64,000 bases of DNA from Arthrobacter sp. NicSoilB8 (GTDB lineage: Bacteria; Actinomycetota; Actinomycetes; Actinomycetales; Micrococcaceae). Made by a program: the position numbers and the translations under genes. Shown one piece after another: positions 51,924 through 59,718 of this stretch. The stretch lies in contig NZ_AP024655.1 of NCBI RefSeq assembly GCF_019977355.1, forward strand, positions 3,782,001 to 3,846,000, written 5' to 3'. Each line of letters begins with the position of its first letter. Within the stretch, counting starts at the first letter, position 1. Below the pieces are notes generated by a model that had not been told where the DNA came from, searched no databases, and saw nothing but the letters and a program-made list of their open reading frames with translations.

Positions 51924-52853
51924 TCAGGCTAGGGAAGATCGTCGCCGGGTGTTCAAGGCAGGTCGCAGGGAGTGCTTGCCGTTCATCGATAGCACCTGTT
52001 TTGCGGTGTATGCGTCTGGGTTGGGAAACGTGGCGATGTTACGGCTCATGCTCAACAGTCTGGGTGATGGCAGCGGAAATGGGTTATCGGGGTTGCTGCC
52101 GCCTATAGCGGTGAATTTGGCTGGCGGAAAAGCATCGTCGAGGACCTGCTTGAAATCCGGGAACGGATTGACGTCGTCGTTGGTCAGCTTGCTGTAGACC
52201 TTTTGGAGATTGTCGCCCCCGGCGCGGATGATTTCCTCGATCGTGAAGCCCAGCTGACTATAGAGGTAGTAGATGAACAATATCGAACAGCCGCTGGCCG
52301 CGGTCGGTTTGCTATCGCCCTTGACTATGATGTTGACATTATCGGCTCGGTCGCTGGCAAGCCATAAGTCGCTGATCGGGAAACCTGCCGGCGTGCCGCC
52401 GAGACTGTTCCGCGCGAGGAACTCCGCGGCGAGGAAACGCGACAAGCCCTCACCCTGGCTTCCCTCGGTATTGTCCCCGAACCAGCCAAAACCTTGTGCC
52501 CGCATTAACTGTTCGCTCATCTCGCTGATTAGTAAGTAGCGGACCAGTGTGGAGTCTCCGGTCGCCGGGTTCACCGTGACCGCAATGCTGCTTTTCCCGG
52601 AAAATCCCCACCCCGCGCCTCCGTCATTTGGCGTGACACTGACAGTGATAGGCACGTCGACGTCCAGCGCGATATTGCCGAACCAGCCGCTTAGTTGGTC
52701 ATAGTCGGCTTCTGCTACGGCGATCACCGCGTTCATGCGGGCCGGTTCAAGACCCGTCGGATTAGTGGCGGTACTCCGCAAGGAATCCTCGTATTGGAAC
52801 CTGTAGTGGGGGGTCACCCCGCCGCCTGTGAGGCCGGTTGTTGTAAGCACCAT
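51924..52853 (-). CDS. Gluzincin-like protein lacking the HExxH motif
   Basis: 309 residues from ATG at 52853, with AGGAGG upstream. The N-terminal half is beta-rich (YRFQYEDSLRSTATNP, DVDVPITVSVTPNDGGAGWG). In the middle, YLLISEMSEQLMRAQGFGWF, then NTEGSQGEGLSRFLAAEFL, has the spacing of a zincin active-site helix and following glutamate (ExxSxxLxxE), but SEMSE replaces HExxH. The protein therefore seems to be a pseudo-protease. The C-terminal part has AASGCSILFIYYLYSQLGFT. It follows the tail-fibre-like gene by 12 bp, so both belong to one transcript. Confidence 0.68.
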   Translation of the reverse strand: MVLTTTGLTGGGVTPHYRFQYEDSLRSTATNPTGLEPARMNAVIAVAEADYDQLSGWFGNIALDVDVPITVSVTPNDGGAGWGFSGKSSIAVTVNPATGDSTLVRYLLISEMSEQLMRAQGFGWFGDNTEGSQGEGLSRFLAAEFLARNSLGGTPAGFPISDLWLASDRADNVNIIVKGDSKPTAASGCSILFIYYLYSQLGFTIEEIIRAGGDNLQKVYSKLTNDDVNPFPDFKQVLDDAFPPAKFTAIGGSNPDNPFPLPSPRLLSMSRNIATFPNPDAYTAKQVLSMNGKHSLRPALNTRRRSSLA

Positions 52854-52865
52854 TGCCTACGCCTC

Positions 52866-53789
52866 CTACTGAAGTGCAACGAGGATCGGGATCAACCCTC
52901 GACCCGACGGGAACGCGCCCAGGGCCTTGCCGATGACCGCGCCAAATGCCCGGGCCGGGTCGGTGGCCTTCATCGCGTGCCCTGCTGTTGATGACGTTGT
53001 CAACAAGTCACCCACTTCAATGGGGTGCTCCGTGGCGTCGACCTTGCAGAATACTTTTCCCATAAGTGCGATCGGTCGACGAGATTCCGATGGTTGAGAC
53101 CGGTCCAAGATGATCCCTGGCCGGTATGTGCCCGCACCAGAGACAACTCCGGCTACTCGGCGATCGTAGGGAATCGCGCTGGCCGTCAGCGTGGTGTCGG
53201 TGACGACCACCAGAACAGTGCCGGGCTCGGCCAAGTCAGGTTGAACCACTTCGAAGTCCTCCGCGCAATCCCCATTCTTGAGGTAGACATCCCCCGAGAC
53301 CCTGAGGTTGCCGTCGACGGCAACCAGCCCGTCAAACATTGCCGCGAATCCTCCGCCGTCGTTGTAGGCAAATACCCCAGCATTGTTCGGCCCGTGGCTG
53401 ACTCCGTAGAGCGCGTGGAAGGTCTGGCTCTCACCCACCACTCCGGCGTTCTGCTCGCTCCAGCCGTACACACCTTGGAAGGTCGGACTCTTGCCGACCA
53501 CACCACGCCGGCCTTCTCCCACCACGCCATCACCGCCAGCATTGTCCTTACCGACTATCCCAGCGCCGTTCTCGGCCTCCCCCCAGACACCGGTTCCACC
53601 GCCGCCTTTAACCACTCCGACCACGGCGCGCCCCTTAGCTGTCTGGCCCCATATCGGTACACCTTCCTGGGAGATCCCAACGACAGCTCTCCCTTGGGCG
53701 CTCGAAGCCCAAAGTGCGGGTCCTCCTCCGGTGTTAGTGACGTTTACTGCAGGCGCGGAAGCGCTCCCGGACGTCTCGTTAATAGTCAT
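52866..53789 (-). CDS. Beta-helical, tail-fibre-like repeat protein
   Basis: 307 residues from ATG at 53789 (MTINETSGSASAPAV); longer frames to 53861 have poorer start context. Residues about 15-125 contain 9-10 short glycine/valine repeats (GRAVVGISQEGVPIWGQTAK, GVWGEAENGAGIVGKDNAGG, GVYGWSEQNAGVVGESQTFH), a left-handed or fibre-type beta helix. The C-terminal part has VYLKNGDCAEDFEVVQPDLA, then PGTVLVVVTD and RRVAGVVSGAGTYRPGIILD, known from phage-tail-associated and S74-like proteins. It is the first gene of the right-hand minus-strand group and a candidate adhesin or scaffold. Confidence 0.72.
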   Translation of the reverse strand: MTINETSGSASAPAVNVTNTGGGPALWASSAQGRAVVGISQEGVPIWGQTAKGRAVVGVVKGGGGTGVWGEAENGAGIVGKDNAGGDGVVGEGRRGVVGKSPTFQGVYGWSEQNAGVVGESQTFHALYGVSHGPNNAGVFAYNDGGGFAAMFDGLVAVDGNLRVSGDVYLKNGDCAEDFEVVQPDLAEPGTVLVVVTDTTLTASAIPYDRRVAGVVSGAGTYRPGIILDRSQPSESRRPIALMGKVFCKVDATEHPIEVGDLLTTSSTAGHAMKATDPARAFGAVIGKALGAFPSGRGLIPILVALQ

Positions 53790-53973
53790 AACCTGACACT
53801 CCATTCGTTGGGAATCCAAGAACCAGGGGCCAAGACCGGGATCACCGTAGCATTGGACCAATCGGGTGACCAGAGGCCTTGACCGAACACAAGTGAATGG
53901 CCGTCAGTAGACGGCTGTTTTCGCTTGCGCATCGAGACGTCTGTTGCTCATGCGGATAGCTCCTGCATCTAGT

Positions 53974-54183
53974 TCACGTCATGCGCCGAGGGGCATTCTG
54001 GCTTCTGTTGAGCTTGGGTGGCTTGCCTCGGAGCCTGCCTTTGGCCCTGGCGATCTGCACGCCTTCGCGGGCGCGGTTGGGGTCAGATTCGAAGTCAGCG
54101 ACCATGGCCAGGACGATGAACAGGAGCCGGCCGATCGGGGCGGTTGAGTCGAGGATGGATCCGCTGATGCTGAGTTTCACGTT
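53974..54183 (-). pseudogene. Serine recombinase (resolvase/invertase) fragment
   Basis: The minus frame reads LSISGSILDSTAPIGRLLFI, then VLAMVADFESDPNRAREGVQ and IARAKGRLRGKPPKL. This corresponds to the end of the catalytic domain and the E-helix (DTTTPxGRLxFxVLAxxAEFERxLIRERTxxGxxAARxRGRxGGRP). The catalytic serine region and the HTH are gone. It lies at the extreme right inside the element. Confidence 0.82.
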
Positions 54184-54766
54184 GCGTTGTCAAGAACCTG
54201 GTGAGTGGACCCCGCAACGTCGCAGTAACGGCTTCGGCACCCTCTCCCCCCGTGGAGGCAACCATCGTCATCGCCGAACTCTTCATCATCGGATTCCTCA
54301 TCCTCCGACTCGCCGTCTACCTCTTCCGCTACGGATCCATCCAATACTCGGGCAAACTCTCCTCCATCGCCGGCACTTTCCGCAAGAAGGACACCCAGGC
54401 AAGAACAAGGCAGTAGAAATCCTTGCCCCCACCCAGCGGAGGCTCAATGCTGGGACGGCCTGCGCTCCCACGCGCGGCTTGGGCCCCGAAGCCCGGAAGG
54501 CCCTGATACCGGCGCGCCGGGAGCCTCTCCCTGGCGGCGCTGTGGCCCGTCTGAGGCCATAGCCCGAGTGCGCTTGAGTCGGTATGCCCTGGTAGCCGCG
54601 GCAGACGGAGGAGGCCACGCAGCGCTTTTCAGGGCCCACTCAATCACCGTGGGGAACGGAACTGACACCACGAGTAGCCATTTGGTAGCCACGTTTCAAG
54701 GAAAGCGAGGCCGTACCGGGGAATCTAAGCGATGACTCTCGGAACCCACCCATAGGACAACACAGA
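54184..54766. other. Right end of the element; one possible small membrane ORF
   Basis: A + frame at 54201-54416 (GTG start) encodes 71 residues with one hydrophobic segment (IAELFIIGFLILRLAVYLFR) and a basic tail; it lacks a ribosome site, so it is only possible. The remaining 350 bp hold no convincing gene. They border the terminator and attachment site. Confidence 0.4.
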
Positions 54767-54801
54767 AAGACCCCCGGACTCTCGCGGATTCCGGGGGTCT
54801 T
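54767..54801. terminator. Hairpin after tRNA-Met, element-borne copy
   Basis: AAGACCCCCGGA and its complement form a 12-bp stem around an 11-nt loop. It is the same core as at 4883-4917 with changes in the loop. It serves the restored tRNA-Met gene, which is transcribed leftward. Confidence 0.75.
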
Positions 54802-54805
54802 GCCT

Positions 54806-54854
54806 GTAGCGGTGGGGAGGCTCGATCTCCCGACCTCACGATTATGAGTCGTGC
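54806..54854 (-). repeat. attR: Right attachment site inside tRNA-Met
   Basis: A 49-bp perfect repeat of 4923-4971. It runs from the base just past the tRNA 3' end (CCA is not encoded) through the T-arm to the anticodon stem. Beyond 54854 the tRNA 5' half continues into chromosome. Recombination between this and the left copy would release a circle of 49,883 bp and leave an intact tRNA-Met. Confidence 0.9.
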
Positions 54855-54880
54855 GCTCTAACCAACTGAGCTACACCGCC
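54807..54880 (-). tRNA. tRNA-Met (anticodon CAT)
   Basis: Minus strand: acceptor arm GGCGGTG...CACCGCT plus A discriminator, D-arm TAGCTCAGTTGGTTAGAGC, anticodon stem CACGA with loop CTCATAA (CAT), and a T-arm with GATCGAG. The G1:U72 end and normal D-arm suit elongator Met more than initiator; tRNA-Ile2 (modified CAT) cannot be excluded. Its 3' part is supplied by the integrated element. Confidence 0.92.
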
Positions 54881-54942
54881 ATAAATGAGGAAAACCTGCG
54901 CTAAGCCGGTCAAAAACCGCCTTGACACAGGCCCTCATTCAG

Positions 54943-55014
54943 AGCCCCCCACCGGAATCGATCCGGTGACCTCGTTCTTACCAAGAACGCGCTCTACCAC
55001 TGAGCTAGGGGGGC
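54943..55014 (-). tRNA. tRNA-Thr (anticodon GGT)
   Basis: Minus strand: acceptor GCCCCCC with GGGGGGC, D-arm AGCTCAGTGGTAGAGC, anticodon stem CGTTC with loop TTGGTAA (GGT), T-arm ACCGG-ATCGATT-CCGGT. 72 nt, no encoded CCA. It lies 62 bp upstream of tRNA-Met in the same direction, so the pair may share a transcript. Confidence 0.93.
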
Positions 55015-55197
55015 AACGAGTAAATACTCTACCGGAAGATTCGCCCACCAACAAATCGGCGGCCGAACGGCGTCGGACCGGCCGAAAACCGTGCAAATCC
55101 GGGCTTCCAGCACGGTCCAGGGAACCAAAATGGCTCCCGCGGCCGGCCGCCCGCGGAGGGTGTGACGAAGCGAACACGGGAGCGGAATGCTTAAAGC

Positions 55198-55230
55198 AGA
55201 ACGGGCCGGCTCAGGGAGCCGGCCCGTTCT
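55198..55230. terminator. Strong terminator for deaD
   Basis: AGAACGGGCCGGCTC and its perfect complement, with a 3-nt AGG loop. It begins 19 bp after the deaD stop and can also serve transcripts arriving from the other side. Confidence 0.85.
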
Positions 55231-55248
55231 CTCAGATGGTGCTAGTGG

Positions 55249-57390
55249 TTACCACTTGCTGCGGGGTTTGAAGCCGCCTTCGGTGCGGGGCTTGCGGGTG
55301 TCGGCGCCGAAGCTGCGCTGTTCGGAACGCTCGCTGAAGGAGCGGCCGCCACGGTCAGCGGAGGACCGCTCGCCGTCGCCCTTACGGAATTCGCGCTTGA
55401 AGCCGCCGTTGCCCTTGAAGTTGCCGCTGCCACCGGAGTAGCCGCCGCGGTCCCCGCCTCGGTCGCCGCCACGGTTGCCCTGGTAGGCGCCGCGCTCGCT
55501 GGCCGGCTTGCGGCCGTTGTCGAGCTCGAGGTGGATCAGCTCGCCGCCGATCCGGGTGCGAGACAGAGCCTTCAGCTGATCCGGGCTCAGGTCCGCAGGG
55601 AGCTCTACGAGGGAGTGGTCCGAACGGATGTCGATGCCGCCGATCTGGGCCGAGGAGATGCCGCCTTCGTTGGCAATGGCGCCGACGATGGAACCCGGCA
55701 TGACGCGCTGGCGGCGTCCGACGGCGATCCGGTAGGTGGCGTTGCCCTCGGTCAGGGTGCGGGTCGGGCCGCGGGAGCCGAAGCCGTCCTTGGAGCGCTC
55801 GCGCTTCTGGAACTCGGGCGCTGCCGGCAGCTCCTTGACCAGGAGCGGCTGTCCGCCCTGGGCCATGACGGCCAGTGCGGCAGCGATCTCGGCGGCCGGA
55901 ACGTTGTGCTCTTCCTCGTAGGAGGCGATGAGGTCGCGGAATGCGGCGACGTCCTCGGACTCGAGCGTCTCGGTGATGCGCTCGGCGAACTTGCCCAGGC
56001 GCAGCGTGTTGACGGTCTCGGCGGTGGGCAGGTGCATCTGCTCCACCGGCTGGCGCGTGGCCTTCTCGATGGAACGCAGCAGGTACTTCTCACGCGGGGT
56101 CATGAACAGGATCGCGTCGCCGGAACGGCCTGCGCGGCCGGTGCGGCCGATGCGGTGGACGTAGGACTCGGTGTCGTGCGGGATGTCGTAGTTGACCACG
56201 TGGCTGACACGCTCGACGTCGAGGCCGCGGGCGGCGACGTCGGTGGCGACAAGGATGTCGATCTTGCCGTCGCGCAGGGCCTCGACGGTGCGCTCACGCT
56301 GCTGCTGCGGGATGTCGCCGTTGATGGCGGCAGCCTGGAAGCCGCGGGAGCGCAGCTTGTCGGCGAGGTCCTCGGTGGCCATCTTGGTCCGCACGAACGC
56401 GATGACGCCTTCGAACGGTTCGACCTCGAGGATGCGGGTCAGCGCGTCGAGCTTGTGCGGGCCCATGACCTGCAGGTACCGCTGGCGGGTGTTGGCGCCG
56501 GTGGTGGTCTTGGACTTGACCTGGACCTCGGCCGGGTTGTTCAGGTACTGCTTGGACAGCCGGCGGATCTGGCTCGGCATCGTGGCGGAGAACAGCGCAA
56601 CCTGGCGGCCCGCGGGGGTCTGCTGGAAGATCTGCTCCACGTCTTCGGCGAAGCCCATGCGGAGCATCTCGTCGGCCTCATCCAGCACGAGGTACTGGAG
56701 TTCGGACAGGTCGAGGGAGCCCTTGGCGATGTGGTCGATGACACGGCCGGGGGTACCGACAACAACCTGGGCGCCGCGGCGAAGACCGGCGAGCTGGGGG
56801 CCGTAGGCGGAGCCGCCGTACACCGGGAGGACGGTGAAGTCATCGATGTGCTTTGCGTAGGAGGTGAAAGCCTCGGCGACCTGGAGGGCGAGCTCACGGG
56901 TAGGAGCCAGCACCAGGGCCTGGGTCTTGCGGGACGGACCGTTGAGGTCGTGGAGCTCGGCCAGGCGGGACAGCGCCGGTACTGCGAATGCTGCAGTCTT
57001 ACCGGTACCGGTCTGGGCCAGGCCCACGACGTCGCGGCCTTCGAGCAGCAACGGGATGGTTGCTGCCTGGATCGGGGACGGCTTCTCGTAGCCGACGTCC
57101 TGCAGGGCCGCCAGGACACGGCCGTCGATGCCCAGGTCGACGAACTTGACGCCCTCTTCCTCGGTGTCCTCGTCCTTGGACGGGGCGGAAGCGGTCTGGG
57201 TGTCGGTCACAGTCTGGGTGTCAGCCTGCGGGGCGGCTTCGGCGGCCGGAGCCTGGAAGTTCGCAGGAGCCTCGGTGAATTCCGGGGCGGAGCCGGCTGC
57301 GGGGGCAGCCGTTTCAGAAATCTCGACGTCGCTCTGGCTGTTCTCGGTGGCGAGTTCGGTGTCGACGGAGTTGTTCTGATTTTCGGGCAT
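55249..57390 (-). CDS. deaD: DEAD-box RNA helicase DeaD/CsdA-like
   Basis: 713 residues from ATG at 57390, with GAGGAAA 8 nt upstream; the frame is open to 57429. An acidic N-terminus precedes the core: Q-motif region, AQTGTGKTAAF (I), PTRELALQV (Ia), TPGRVIDHIA (Ib), VLDEADEML (II), FSATMP (III), ATDVAARGLDVERVSHVVNY (V) and HRIGRTGRAGRSG (VI). A DbpA-type RNA-binding domain follows (YRIAVGRRQRVMPGSIVGAI). The tail is rich in RGG/YGG (RGGDRGGDRGGYSGGSGN). Such helicases unwind structured mRNA and assist ribosome assembly in the cold. It is the first protein gene of the right-hand chromosome. Confidence 0.95.
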   Translation of the reverse strand: MPENQNNSVDTELATENSQSDVEISETAAPAAGSAPEFTEAPANFQAPAAEAAPQADTQTVTDTQTASAPSKDEDTEEEGVKFVDLGIDGRVLAALQDVGYEKPSPIQAATIPLLLEGRDVVGLAQTGTGKTAAFAVPALSRLAELHDLNGPSRKTQALVLAPTRELALQVAEAFTSYAKHIDDFTVLPVYGGSAYGPQLAGLRRGAQVVVGTPGRVIDHIAKGSLDLSELQYLVLDEADEMLRMGFAEDVEQIFQQTPAGRQVALFSATMPSQIRRLSKQYLNNPAEVQVKSKTTTGANTRQRYLQVMGPHKLDALTRILEVEPFEGVIAFVRTKMATEDLADKLRSRGFQAAAINGDIPQQQRERTVEALRDGKIDILVATDVAARGLDVERVSHVVNYDIPHDTESYVHRIGRTGRAGRSGDAILFMTPREKYLLRSIEKATRQPVEQMHLPTAETVNTLRLGKFAERITETLESEDVAAFRDLIASYEEEHNVPAAEIAAALAVMAQGGQPLLVKELPAAPEFQKRERSKDGFGSRGPTRTLTEGNATYRIAVGRRQRVMPGSIVGAIANEGGISSAQIGGIDIRSDHSLVELPADLSPDQLKALSRTRIGGELIHLELDNGRKPASERGAYQGNRGGDRGGDRGGYSGGSGNFKGNGGFKREFRKGDGERSSADRGGRSFSERSEQRSFGADTRKPRTEGGFKPRSKW

Positions 57391-57778
57391 AGGTGAAATT
57401 TCCTCATCCATAGGGGCCAAGCGGCACAACCCGAGGTGAGCGGAGCCGCAGTACGCGTGACACGAATTGCCGGGCGTACGGTTGACCGGCGGGTCACAGA
57501 AGTCCGGCGCTTTCGCAATCCCGTGGCAGGACTTCCCGCTGCATCTCTTGGCTGCTATCCCAGCAGTCTGTACAGCGTTTTCTTTTGCCGGCTCTCCCTA
57601 TGAAAATGCCCGCATCACAGTTGCGGGCCCCAACACTTGCCAGTCCTGCCTCAAGAATTGGGCAGGAATAAGGGATTTCCGGAGTGGGGGATATTTCAAG
57701 TGTAAGGCATGAATCAGAACAGTGGTAGTTGAGGGGCCGACGGCGGCCGGTGAGCTTGCGCACACCGGCGCAGTGTGT
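57391..57778. other. 388-bp region between the MOSC gene and deaD
   Basis: Contains a hairpin (57608-57628) and the presumably long 5' leader of deaD. Short frames here have no coding character. Confidence 0.5.
57602..57628 (-). terminator. Hairpin with T-run downstream of the MOSC gene
   Basis: On the minus strand GCCCGCA and TGCGGGC pair around a 7-nt loop, followed by ATTTTC. It lies about 150 bp past the MOSC stop and upstream of deaD, so it probably ends the MOSC transcript or attenuates entry into deaD. Confidence 0.6.
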
Positions 57779-58432
57779 CTAGACCCCGAGCCGGCGCTGC
57801 AGCTTCTCGAATCCCTCGTGGTACTCGGGCTGGAGCCTGATCTCGCCGTCGGCGTCAGCGTCGCGCAGGGCCTCCATGTCCTCGAGGGTGGGATCGGTGA
57901 ACCACTTGGCGATGGTCACCCCGTGGGCGGGGACAAAGATCCGGTGGAGGTGGTTCCCGGCTTCGATGCTGCCGGTCCGGACCACCCGGAGGTAGGTGCC
58001 CACCCTTCCCTCATCGGTGAACCTCTTCACCCAGTGCGGTTCCCCCATCCGCCGCTGGAACGTGGCGCAGGGGACGCGGGGGGAAGTGACTTCCACTTCG
58101 ACGTCCAACCCGATCTTCCAGCGTTCGCCGATCACGGCGCTGGACGCGTTGAGGCCGGCGATCCGCAGGTTTTCGCCGAAGATGCCCGGCGGCATCTCCC
58201 GCCCGAGTTCCTCGGCCCAGTAGTCGGCGTCGTCCTGCGAATACGCATAGAGGGCCTGGTCCTCGCCGCCGTGGTGGATCCTGCTGGCCTGGATGTCACC
58301 GTGCAGGCCCAGCCGGTGGACCCGCACCGGGCCGGCCACGGGACGCTTGTCGATCGCCGTGACGCCGACGCTGCCCGGGTCCTCGAGCAGCTGGTGGACC
58401 CGGCAGACGGCAAGCACAGATGCGGTTTCCAT
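57779..58432 (-). CDS. MOSC-domain protein (YiiM-like)
   Basis: 217 residues from ATG at 58432. The pattern is that of stand-alone MOSC proteins: TAIDKRPVAGPVRVHRLGLH, GDIQASRIHHGGEDQALYAY, ELGREMPPGIFGENLRI, then VTSPRVPCATFQRRMG, with the conserved Cys that binds the molybdenum-sulfur cluster. MOSC domains carry or deliver sulfurated molybdenum cofactor; YiiM-type enzymes reduce N-hydroxylated compounds. It is a single gene, divergent from gcdH with a 94-bp shared upstream region. Confidence 0.88.
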   Translation of the reverse strand: METASVLAVCRVHQLLEDPGSVGVTAIDKRPVAGPVRVHRLGLHGDIQASRIHHGGEDQALYAYSQDDADYWAEELGREMPPGIFGENLRIAGLNASSAVIGERWKIGLDVEVEVTSPRVPCATFQRRMGEPHWVKRFTDEGRVGTYLRVVRTGSIEAGNHLHRIFVPAHGVTIAKWFTDPTLEDMEALRDADADGEIRLQPEYHEGFEKLQRRLGV

Positions 58433-58526
58433 GGCACCAGTGTAGGCCCGGGCCGGGCACCGGACTCAGCGCGGGCGCCCGGCCGGGCGCGGGCACCGAC
58501 GCCGGGGGCCGCCGTAGGATGCTGGC

Positions 58527-59717
58527 ATGAGCAATGAGGCCAACTTTTCCGATGTTTCCGATGTCCTGGCGATCGATTCGCTGCTGAGCCCGGAGGAGCT
58601 GGCCGTGCGCGAGCGCGTCCGCGATTTCACGGACCAGCGCATCCGGCCGGGCATCGCCGGCTGGTACGACGAGGCCGTGTTCCCCCTGGACCTCGCCCCG
58701 GAGCTGGGCGAACTCGGCGTGCTGGGCATGCATCTTCAGGGCTACGGCTGCCCGGGCCGCTCCGCCGTCGAATACGGCCTCGCGGCGATGGAGCTCGAGG
58801 CCGGCGATTCCGGCATCCGCACGTTCGTCTCCGTGCAGGGTTCCCTCGCCATGACGGCCATCCACAAGTGGGGCTCCGAGGACCAGAAGCAGGAGTGGCT
58901 CCCCCGGATGGCCGCCGGAGAGGTGATCGGCGCCTTTGCCCTGACCGAGCCCACGGCCGGTTCCGACCCTGCGTCGATGACGACCTTTGCCCGCCGCGAC
59001 GGTACGGGCGGGGATGCCGGCTGGGTCCTGGACGGCGCCAAGCGCTGGATCGGGCTCGCGTCCGTGGCGGGCGTGCTGGTGGTGTGGGCCATGACCGACG
59101 ACGGCGTGCGCGGTTTCCTGGTCCCCGCCGGCACGCCGGGGGTCACCGCGACGCCGATCGGGCAGAAGCTCTCGATGCGCGCCTCGATCCAGTGCGACAT
59201 CACGTTCGAAGCCGTCCGGCTGGGCCCGGAGGCGCTGCTGCCGGGGGCTCGGGGGCTGCGGGGACCGTTCTCCTGCCTCAATGAGGCCCGGTACGGGATC
59301 GCGTGGGGTGCGATGGGGGCCGCCCGGGATTCCTACGAGGCGGCCCTGGCCTACGCCCAGGAGCGCCTGCAGTTCGGCAAGCCGCTGGCCGGATACCAGC
59401 TGACGCAGGAGAAGCTGGTGAACATGCTCCTGGAAATCCAAAAGGGCACCTTGCTGGCCCTGCACCTGGGCCGGCTCAAGGACGCCGGCACACTGCGGCC
59501 GGAGCAGATCTCACTCGGCAAGTTGAACAACGTCCGGGAGGCGCTCAGCATAGCCCGGGAGGCCCGCACCATCCTGGGCGGCAACGGCATCACGCTGGAC
59601 CATTCCCCGCTGCGGCACGCCGCCAACCTGGAATCCGTCCGCACCTACGAGGGCACCGACGAGGTCCACACCCTGATATTGGGCCAGCACATCACGGGTC
59701 TCCCCGCCTTCCGCTAA
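58527..59717 (+). CDS. gcdH: Glutaryl-CoA dehydrogenase
   Basis: 396 residues from ATG at 58527. GIRTFVSVQGSLAMTAIHKW carries the Arg that binds the glutaryl carboxylate, LTEPTAGSDPASMTT binds FAD, and PFSCLNEARYGIAWGAMGAA and MLLEIQKG agree closely with glutaryl-CoA dehydrogenases. The catalytic base is Glu in RTYEGTDEVHTLILG. The enzyme oxidises and decarboxylates glutaryl-CoA to crotonyl-CoA in lysine, tryptophan and glutarate breakdown. The stop codon TAA lies in the 5-bp target duplicated by an IS1380-type insertion, so the coding sequence is intact but its native downstream region has been displaced. Confidence 0.93.
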   Translation: MSNEANFSDVSDVLAIDSLLSPEELAVRERVRDFTDQRIRPGIAGWYDEAVFPLDLAPELGELGVLGMHLQGYGCPGRSAVEYGLAAMELEAGDSGIRTFVSVQGSLAMTAIHKWGSEDQKQEWLPRMAAGEVIGAFALTEPTAGSDPASMTTFARRDGTGGDAGWVLDGAKRWIGLASVAGVLVVWAMTDDGVRGFLVPAGTPGVTATPIGQKLSMRASIQCDITFEAVRLGPEALLPGARGLRGPFSCLNEARYGIAWGAMGAARDSYEAALAYAQERLQFGKPLAGYQLTQEKLVNMLLEIQKGTLLALHLGRLKDAGTLRPEQISLGKLNNVREALSIAREARTILGGNGITLDHSPLRHAANLESVRTYEGTDEVHTLILGQHITGLPAFR

Positions 59718-59718
59718 G

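Larger units (their letters stand above)
4923..54854. mobile_element. 49.9-kb integrative element in tRNA-Met (genomic island)
   Basis: The element is bounded by 49-bp direct repeats at 4923-4971 and 54806-54854, with a tyrosine integrase at its left edge. The tRNA 5' half belongs to the right-hand chromosome, and the element supplies the 3' half that restores the gene. An integrase next to att, a small HTH/excisionase-like gene and an iteron-type array resemble actinomycete integrative elements (AICEs). I recognise no FtsK/TraB-type translocase, relaxase or full replication initiator, and the integrase is frameshifted. The interior holds IS110, a lone TnpB, IS1380 and resolvase remnants and many broken genes, consistent with long residence and decay around a few well-preserved cargo operons. 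Confidence 0.85.

Noticed and set aside
55531..57396. 621-codon open frame on the + strand opposite deaD
   Set aside because: It mirrors the strong codon bias of deaD on the other strand, is unusually rich in G, V, D and L runs with no family pattern, and deaD has every helicase motif.
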